NCBI GenBank assembly: GCA_039707655.1
Contig: CM077673.1
Span: forward strand, 9,946,001-10,010,000
Direction of reading: 5' to 3'
Source of the DNA: Elymus sibiricus
Lineage: Eukaryota > Streptophyta > Magnoliopsida > Poales > Poaceae
Length of the DNA: 64,000 nt
Of this stretch, positions 57,963 through 64,000 are shown piece by piece (within the stretch, counting starts at the first letter, position 1; the number at the start of each line of letters is the position of its first letter). The notes beneath the pieces were generated by a model that did no database searches, was not told the DNA's origin, and saw nothing but the letters and a program-made list of their open reading frames with translations. A program made the position numbers and the translations under genes.

Positions 57963-58483
57963 GCAGCTGTGCCGTTACAGGTGCGTGCGTACCAAGAAGA
58001 TGTGCTTATCGAGGTTCTTGAGCACGAGGGTTATGTCGAACAACACCAGCGGCCGGCCCTTCCCCAGAGAGCTCAACCGGCTTTGCCACTAGCTGCTCCG
58101 TGCTGGCCCCCGGTTCACCAGCGCCACGCCCAGTGGGCGCCGGAGCTCCGCCCATATGCAGGAGCACAACGCACTCTTGTCATGCTCGTCGACGATCTTC
58201 TTCCAGTTCGGCCGCACCACGAACAGGTCCACCTCAGAGCCACCTTTTCGCCCCCCATAGTATCGGCTGTAGGAGATCTATGACGAAAAAGAGATTTGAT
58301 TCACTGCTAGGAGAACTAGCCAATAGGAGATCTGAAAGGGAACGAGTAGGGTTGTAAGCGGCGCGGGATATCCCGCTGGGCCGCCGGACTGTCCGCGTCA
58401 TGTGTAGCGGGCTGAAGCGGCCACGTCGCTTTGTCCAGCGGGCAGCCGCATATCCCGCATAATTTTCTTTCCTCTCCTCTCGA

Positions 58484-58770
58484 TGTGGAAAGTTCCCACA
58501 GTGGCGCCGATTTCGCCCATCTGACACCCCTCCTTCGCCCTCTGGTACATGGCCTGCTCCCCGCCGCTGACGCCCTCCACTTCCTCGTACGCAGGAGGGA
58601 GGACTGCCGCCCGCTGGTTGCCGGCGCCCGTGCCCAGCAGCCACGATTTGCCGGCTCGCCGCTCCCCAGCGTCCGCGACGACCTGGCCAAGTTCGTCGAC
58701 AAGGGCGTCCAGGTCAAGCTCACCAGCGGATCCATCGTCCAGGTCGCCAAGGTTCGGTTCGCACAGCCCA
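58484..58770 (+). other. GC-rich captured segment of unknown origin
   Basis: A GC-rich stretch inside the hAT-like element is open on the plus strand (58431-58826, including KFVDKGVQVKLTSGSIVQVAK) and also in other frames. A possible donor follows GTCGCCAAG at about 58753. It looks like a captured exon, but the family is not recognised. Confidence 0.35.
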
Positions 58771-59225
58771 AATCCCCCCTTTTCTTCTTCTGTTCCTGTG
58801 TTTTGATGCATCGTTACATCCACTAGATGCTCCCCTGTTTGCTTGCATTAGGCTCTGTCATATGATTTATTTATGCTCCTGCAGAAGATTATCGCTCTTG
58901 GATAGCATGGAAATTTTCACCTGCACTTGCATATTAAGCATCGGTTTTCAGCTCCCAGAGGTTATTAATGTGTTGCATATTAAGGAACCAACTAGCAATT
59001 GAGAAGTACCACCGGGACTGGTCTAATCTTGATTAATTAGTGCCACTATATCCTATACTACACTCCACTATCCTGTTCTGTTTGACATGATTATTGATAT
59101 GAGTTGATCTTGTGATCCACCGGGACTGTTTTGTTTGGGAGCCAGTTTGTTCATGATATTGCCTGTATCTATTAATGGACTTTTCAGCAACTGCTGGGTG
59201 CAGTACTAATACATTCTTACTGCAG

Positions 59226-59312
59226 GTCGTGAAGTATCTGATTGTCGCTTTCGACATCGTCAACTCTGTAGACGAGCAAGGGAATACAGCGTTGGATATA
59301 GCAGCATTCCTA
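59226..59312 (+). pseudogene. Captured ankyrin-repeat gene exon
   Basis: After an AG acceptor (CTGCAG, ending 59225) the plus strand reads VVKYLIVAFDIVN and DEQGNTALDIAAFL. This is the ankyrin-repeat segment typical of plant ankyrin proteins (VVKYL...GNTALHVAA), with the histidine of TALH changed to aspartate. A CACTA element interrupts it at 59313. DNA after that element (61884 on) does not continue the repeat in frame. Confidence 0.7.
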
Positions 59313-59906
59313 CACTAGTAGAAAACAGGGCTTTCGTCCTAGCCGGATCGGAGCAATAGTCCCGGTCGCGTTACGAACCGGGACTAATGTAAGCATTAGT
59401 CCCGGTTCGAGCGGCTAGGACGCCGGACGGGGCTCAACAGGCATTAGTCCCGGTTCGAATAGGACCTTTAGTCCCGGTTGGAGACACCAACCGGGACTAA
59501 AGGGTATCACCACATCTTTAGTCCCGGTTGGTCTCACCCCCTTTTTCCAGTTTTTTTTTTTTTTTTGCTTTATTTATTTTCTTTTGTTTGTACTTACAGC
59601 GAAATATTTAGAGTTTTCGAGTGAATCTTTTTTGCTTTAGGTCAAAAAAATTATAAACTTTCTGTTAGTGCCAGTAGTTTTCAAATTTGAATAGTTTAAA
59701 TTTGAGTTCTTTGAAATTTGTGTGAATCACTAGTTTGTGAATAACTTTACTTTGAAAATAGATTTTTGAGTGATTCTTTTTCTCACTGTTTAATATTAGT
59801 GTGTTTTATCATTATATTCAATTTGGTAATTTTTAGGTTATTTTAAATAGGTGTTTTAATCAAAACAGATTATGTTTAGCTCTTTTAGTTTTATAGCTCA
59901 AAAAAA

Positions 59907-60670
59907 TCAATAAATGCATGAAAAATAGCGAATGAAGTGGGAAATGGTTGAAAATTGATGAAGTGGCTTTTAATGGTGCATGTTGAACGCACAAAAAGTT
60001 TGGAGTTGAAATAAGTTTAAAAAAATGAAATGCCTTTGTAACAGATGAGTTTTCGTCCGAAACCCTGATACTTCGAAAGAGATTGTCGAGTTTGTACACA
60101 AAGTGCATCCAGTTTTATCGTAACCATCTCAACTTTTTCGCACATGCTATGTGGGTGAAATGATGATATCATGCCAAGTTTCAACCTTTTCAGAGTTCAT
60201 TTGTAGTGCTTTTCAGTTTCAGGGTCATTTAGCCGAAAAAATCAATAAATGCATGCAAAATAGAGAATGAAGTGGGAAAGGGTTGAAAATTGATGATGAG
60301 GCTTTGAATGGTGCATGTTAAACGCACAAAAAGTCTAGAGTTGAAATAAGGTTAAAAAAATGAAATGCCTTTGTAACAGATGAGTTTTCGTCCGAAACCC
60401 TGATACTTCGAAAGGGATTGTCCAGTTTGTACACGAAGTGCATCCAGTTTTTGCCGTAACCCTCTCAACTTTTTAGCACATGCTATGTGGGTGAAATGAT
60501 AATACCATGCCAAGTGTCAACCTTTTCAGAGTTCATTTGTAGTGCTTTTCAATTTCAGGGTCATTTAGCTCAAAAAATCAATAAATGCATGAAAAATAAC
60601 GAATGAAGTGGGAAAGGGTTGAAAATTGATGATGTGGCTTTGAATGGTGCATGTTGAACGCACAAAAAGT
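59907..60670. repeat. 335-bp tandem repeat inside the CACTA element
   Basis: TCAATAAATGCATG marks starts at 59907, 60242 and 60578 (335 and 336 bp apart). The third copy is partial (to about 60670). Each has GAATGAAGTGGGAAA, GTTGAAAATTGATGA and GCATGTT(G/A)AACGCACAAAAAG. It is noncoding. Confidence 0.88.
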
Positions 60671-61477
60671 AAAACGGCTATAACTTTTGCATACGATGTC
60701 GAAAAAAAGAGTTTAATATATCAAAATGTTTAGCACGAGAAACCGGTTTTGATGGCAACCGCAATTGAATAAATATTAGTGTTACTAAATAATTATTTTT
60801 TTAGAATAATAGTTTCAAACTCAAATGGTGAAACGTGTGACATCATGCTCAAGGGCTTAATAGGATTGATATGATACATATAACATAAATTAATTGAATA
60901 AGTAGTTTATTTTTTTTAAACGTTTTTAATTCTTTTAGATTTTTGAAATTCGAAAAGAATAAAAATTCAGTTTTTAAAAATTAATTTTATTTTTTAAAAA
61001 AAATTAAATGATGTCATATTTGGATTCCTCACATTTTTCTGATAATAATGGATATATTATTTGTCGAATTTCGATTTACAGATTTAAAGATATTAATTAT
61101 GCCATATTAAATGAATAAATGGCAAAAAATGAATAAAATAATATTATTACTTATTTTATTTTCATTGAAATTCAATATTATTATTACTTATTTTATTTTA
61201 AACTTTTTATTATTTTGGTTTTTTCGGTTTTTTAGTTTTTGAGATTTTTTGAGTTTTTTTGAAATTTTTGCCTTTTTTGAAGTTTTTTGGAGTTTTTAAA
61301 TTAATCATTGTTGTTTGTTAATCATTGTTGTTTATTTTAATAATTGTTTGGAATTCAAAAAATTAAATCATGTGACATCAAGACCTAAGGGTTAATAGGA
61401 TTTATAGCTTACTATTATCAAGAAAACAACAAGTGCAGACTTGGAAACTAGGGGAGATAGAACTCGAAAGTTAAGAT

Positions 61478-61545
61478 AGAACTCGAATGTTAAGCGTGCT
61501 GGGGTTGGAGCAGTGAGAGGATGGGTGACCGGCCGGGAAGTTAGA
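61478..61545 (+). ncRNA. 5S rRNA-like 3'-half sequence inside the CACTA element
   Basis: The stretch AGAACTCGAATGTTAAGCGT, then GCTGGGGTTGGAGCAGTG and AGAGGATGGGTGACC, GGGAAGT follows the second half of plant 5S rRNA. It covers box A (GTTAAGCGTGCT), a weaker intermediate element, and box C (GGATGGGTGACC...GGGAAGT). The 5' half of 5S is missing. A 16-base piece (AGAACTCGAAAGTTAA) is repeated at 61459-61474, and a degenerate second version lies near 61558-61590. It is not a functional 5S gene, but the internal promoter boxes are partly kept. Confidence 0.72.
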
Positions 61546-61570
61546 CGATTTGGAATGAGTGCTCCGCGCT

Positions 61571-61665
61571 GGAGTAGTGAGGAGGGGTGATTAGAGATTA
61601 AATTGTCAAATAATTCAAGAGCAGTGAGGAGGGGTGATTAGAGATTAAATTGTCAAATAATTCAA
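61571..61665. repeat. 48-bp tandem duplication next to the 5S-like stretch
   Basis: AGTGAGGAGGGGTGATTAGA and the following 26 bases occur twice in succession, starting near 61573 and 61621. Confidence 0.85.
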
Positions 61666-63080
61666 AGATTTGAAAATCAGGAAAAAAAATAAAAAAATAA
61701 AAAAATATTTTTTTTAAAAAAAATACCTTTAGTCCCGGTTGGTAACAAAAGTTGCCACGCGGAGCCCCTTTAGTCCCGGTTCGTAATCCAACCGGGACTA
61801 AAAGTGAAGGCCTTTAGTCCCGATTGCTTAGTCCCGGTTAGAACCCTTACGAACCGGGACTAAAGGCCCGTTTTCTACTAGTGCTTTGTTGGTCATTGGT
61901 GTAGTAGGTTTCATGAACCAAAAGTTGCAGATTCCCAGGGAAACAGATGCTTACCGAACGAGGACGACATCACTTATACTAATCTAGAATAGCCATTTTT
62001 TCAAGTTTTGGGTCTAGCTGTAGTAGATAATACAGTATGTTTCAGAATTTGTTGATATGCCACTGCAGATGGTTAGAAACATATACTGCAGATGGTCAGA
62101 TGTGTTTTAACTTTAAACATTGTTGAGTTTACTGGATGAGGAACTTGTTTTAGAATTCTGAGGGTCATCTTGCTGTACATACTAGTTTACATGCAGCTGT
62201 ACACTGTCTTCCAGAGAATTCTTGTTGGGTTTACATACCAGTTTACTGAATGAGCAACTTGCTTCAGAGAATTTAGAGGGTTCTCTTGCTGTACATTTTG
62301 TGTTGTAGTACACTATTGGGACTGTGCCTGGCGGGTCTTTGCGGGCACATGCGGGCTGCAACATTGTCTGCTAAAAAGCAAGCGGGCTAATAGGCGGACA
62401 GCTGCGGGCACATGCTTTCCTGTTTGGCGGGCAGCCGCATCCCGTCCCGCCTACAACCTGAGGAACGAGTGAGCATGTTCCATATCCTGAGTTACCTAGC
62501 ACAGCGACAGGCGAGAATGTGGTGGCTGGGATTTGTTTCAGCGCAGCTACATTTTTTTAAATTAAGTGCACTTTTATTATTAACTCAAAGTATCGCAACA
62601 AGTGAATACAAAACATAACGAGTTGCTGGGCTTCGCATAAGTACCAAGATGTTGCAACCCTTGAGTGTCCTCAAGATGTCGTATAGGAGGCCCTTGTGGT
62701 GACCAGACTGGATCTGGATGAGGGTGTGCGGGGGGCCGAGGGAGTTGTCCATGGTGACCGACAGGCTCTTGCAGCTCGACTGCTCCGCTACGCCGAATAT
62801 CTGTTGAAGGATAAGAGGCGGGAACAATGCAGAGGGTTGGGGGCAAGAGGACATGTCCTCTACCGCAGACTCTATTTCACAACTCGTCACAGAGTCGCCC
62901 AAGATGGACTGCAGCCTTTCATAGGCATCTTCCCTCCTACTCTTGGTGTGAAGAAGTTCTCTGGGATCATATCCAGCATGCGTTTGTTAAGATCAGTAAG
63001 ATGAGGATGCATTAGGATTTTAGGAGATTAGAAATGGACCTGTCATCTGTGATGAAGAAACGACCCATCACTCTCACGAC

Positions 63081-63221
63081 TTCCTCGATAGCTAATATCT
63101 CTAGCTGCACAATGTTATCACCAGAGGGATACTTTAACATCCCCACTAGCATATAGTTAGGACCGATCAGGATACTCTAGTAATCCGGCAACAATGCGCT
63201 ATTATATATAGGTGCCAGCTT
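63081..63221. other. DNA between ACR pseudogene exon 2 and the second CACTA element
   Basis: The first half is not recognised. The last part (about 63200-63218, TTATATATAGGTGCC) matches the TATA region of the intact ACR promoter (48834-48848). This indicates that exon 1 and the leader were removed by deletion while part of the promoter survived. Confidence 0.55.
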
Positions 63222-64000
63222 CACTAGTAGAAAACAGGGCTTTGAAACGGGCCAGAATATTGCATTAGTCCCGGTCGTGTTACGAACCGGGACTGATGGG
63301 TGCATCAGTCCCGGTTCGTGAGGCCAGGGCGCCGGCCGGGCCTCGGCTGGAACCAGTCCCGGTTCGTATGACCCCTTTAGTCCCGGTTCCAGACACGAAC
63401 AGGGACTGAAGGGCCTCGCTCCTGGCCGAGCCCCTTTAGTCCCGGTTGGTGGCTGGAACCGGGACTAAAGAGGCACCTTTAGTCCCGGTGCTAGCCACCA
63501 ACCGGGACTTATACAACGCCTATATATATGCTCGCCCCTGCCCGCTCACTCCTCTGTTTTTTGGCCGGGCGGCGTTTGAGAGGTGTGTTGCTCTTTGTTC
63601 TCACCTCCTATGCACATGAGGTGTTCGATGAAATGCCGCAGCCACACTTAAGTTTTCTCCTCTCCAAGCTCGACCTCCAAGCTACATTTTTCCTAAGATT
63701 TGTTTAGGTTTGGCGGTGCACCAACTACACAAGTGTTCTAAAAGGTTAACGACTTCATCGTTTTATCTCTCACTGCTAGTTTAGCTCATTTCAAATGTTC
63801 TAGAAGTATGAATTTTATGTATTTATTTTGGTCACTACTGTACTTTGATTTTAATGTGATGATGAACTTTTATTAATTTGGTCACTTCTCTATTCATGAT
63901 GTTTTGTAATGGTTTTTGATACACTTAATTATATAATGCACGCAGATGAACCGGCAATGGATGTACGGTGACCGCCGGACCTCCGAGTACATTAAGGGCC
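63222..64000 (+). mobile_element. CACTA element 5' end, possibly autonomous, cut by window edge
   Basis: It begins CACTAGTAGAAAACAGGGCT, like the element at 59313, followed by subterminal TTAGTCCCGGTT repeats in both orientations (63260-63510). A TATATATATG box lies near 63521-63530, and the first transposase codons are at 63946. It is inserted beside the ACR pseudogene promoter remnant. The right end lies outside the window. Confidence 0.88.
63946..64000 (+). CDS. CACTA transposase N-terminus (partial)
   Basis: ATG at 63946 opens a frame reading MNRQWMYGDRRTSEYIKG to the window edge. This fits the start of the transposase-associated domain of plant CACTA (En/Spm-type) transposases, which typically begins M-D-R-x-W-M-Y followed by a basic residue pair and a phenylalanine/tyrosine-rich stretch. 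An AG just before the ATG (GCAG, 63942-63945) could be an intron acceptor, so the true first exon may lie upstream. Only 18 codons are visible. Confidence 0.7.
   Translation, partial: MNRQWMYGDRRTSEYIKG

Larger units (their letters stand above)
59313..61883. mobile_element. Non-autonomous CACTA element nested in the hAT-like element
   Basis: This 2571-bp element has inverted ends CACTAGTAGAAAAC-GGG. The flanking triplets are CTA and CTT, an imperfect 3-bp target duplication. Subterminal regions carry repeated TTAGTCCCGGTT and its complement in both orientations, the usual transposase-binding architecture. The interior is AT-rich, lacks any transposase frame, and contains a 335-bp repeat and a 5S-rRNA-like stretch. 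Confidence 0.9.
58347..62461. mobile_element. hAT-like element carrying gene fragments
   Basis: This element is about 4.1 kb, including a nested CACTA insertion, and has an exact 8-bp target duplication GGAACGAG (58339-58346 and 62462-62469). Its inverted ends TAGGGTTGTAAGCGG and CCGCCTACAACCTGA match at 13 of the first 17 positions. Subterminal DNA at both ends is rich in GCGGGC/GCCCGC motifs, as in hAT elements. No transposase is seen. The target is intron 3 of the ACR pseudogene: joining the flanks restores the intron sequence seen at 47440-47520. Confidence 0.82.
57993..63080 (-). pseudogene. Second ACR gene copy, pseudogene split by transposons
   Basis: Homologous pieces of the intact ACR gene on the same strand are exon 4 at 57993-58277 (285 nt, same length), exon 3 at 62645-62960 (316 nt, 9 more than the intact exon), and the last 40 or so bases of exon 2 at 63040-63080 (VMGRFFITD). 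Exon 4 has a 1-bp loss at the GPDAELL stretch and a 1-bp gain at SGKGRP, a shift and a return. Exon 5 is deleted. Exon 1 and most of exon 2 are gone. Intron 3 holds a hAT-like element (58347-62461). It is more diverged than the array copies, so it comes from an older duplication. Confidence 0.85.

Noticed and set aside
61478..61545. 5S-like stretch considered as a functional 5S rRNA gene
   Set aside because: The 5' half is missing, the intermediate element and box C carry changes, and it lies inside a CACTA element.

Overview
The window looks like repeat-rich nuclear DNA of a grass, most likely a wheat/barley-type (Triticeae) genome. The reasons are Stowaway-type MITEs with CTCCCTCCGT ends and TA target duplications, CACTA elements with CACTAGTAGAAAA ends, Ty1/copia and L1-type LINE elements, and intron-rich plant genes in a sea of transposons. 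There are no operons and no prokaryotic features.

The dominant structure is a tandem array of a unit of about 21.8 kb. Bases 1-3885 are the tail of one unit, 3886-25701 is a complete unit (21,816 bp), and 25702-47484 is a second complete unit (21,783 bp). Each unit begins abruptly inside the endonuclease domain of an L1-type LINE and ends abruptly inside intron 3 of an ACT-domain-repeat (ACR9/ACR10-like) gene. The array is therefore best read as a duplication whose breakpoints were a LINE and that intron. Each complete unit carries, in order: the LINE; a 236-bp direct repeat; a Stowaway MITE; a U-box receptor-like kinase gene (PUB33/35-like, minus strand); a full copia element inside one intron of that gene with an exact 5-bp target duplication; another MITE; a long-inverted-repeat element; GC-rich unassigned DNA; a cluster of tRNA-like SINE pieces with a 94-bp tandem repeat; a second decayed LINE; and the last two exons of the ACR gene. 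The two units differ by scattered substitutions and by separate disabling mutations in the LINE, copia and kinase copies.

Only at the right edge of the array does the ACR gene continue into its upstream exons. The minus-strand model at 46841-48718 has five exons, is in frame throughout and encodes 413 residues with four ACT domains. It is the one clearly intact gene in the window.

Right of the array (48.7-64 kb) the DNA is unique but also transposon-rich. It holds the ACR upstream region, a third copia element (50313-54921) with a defective gag and one stop in RT, a Ty3/gypsy integrase remnant, a decayed duplicate of the ACR upstream DNA with a 30-bp exon-3 relic, a potato-inhibitor-I (CI-2-like) gene remnant, and a second ACR copy that is a pseudogene (57993-63080). 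Intron 3 of that pseudogene holds a hAT-like element with an exact 8-bp target duplication. The hAT element carries host-gene pieces (an ankyrin-repeat exon) and is itself interrupted by a CACTA element containing a 5S-rRNA-like stretch. The window ends in the 5' end of a second, possibly autonomous CACTA element whose first transposase codons are visible.

No tRNA gene, intact rRNA gene, CRISPR array or organellar sequence was seen. All family assignments are from reading motifs by eye; no database search was run.
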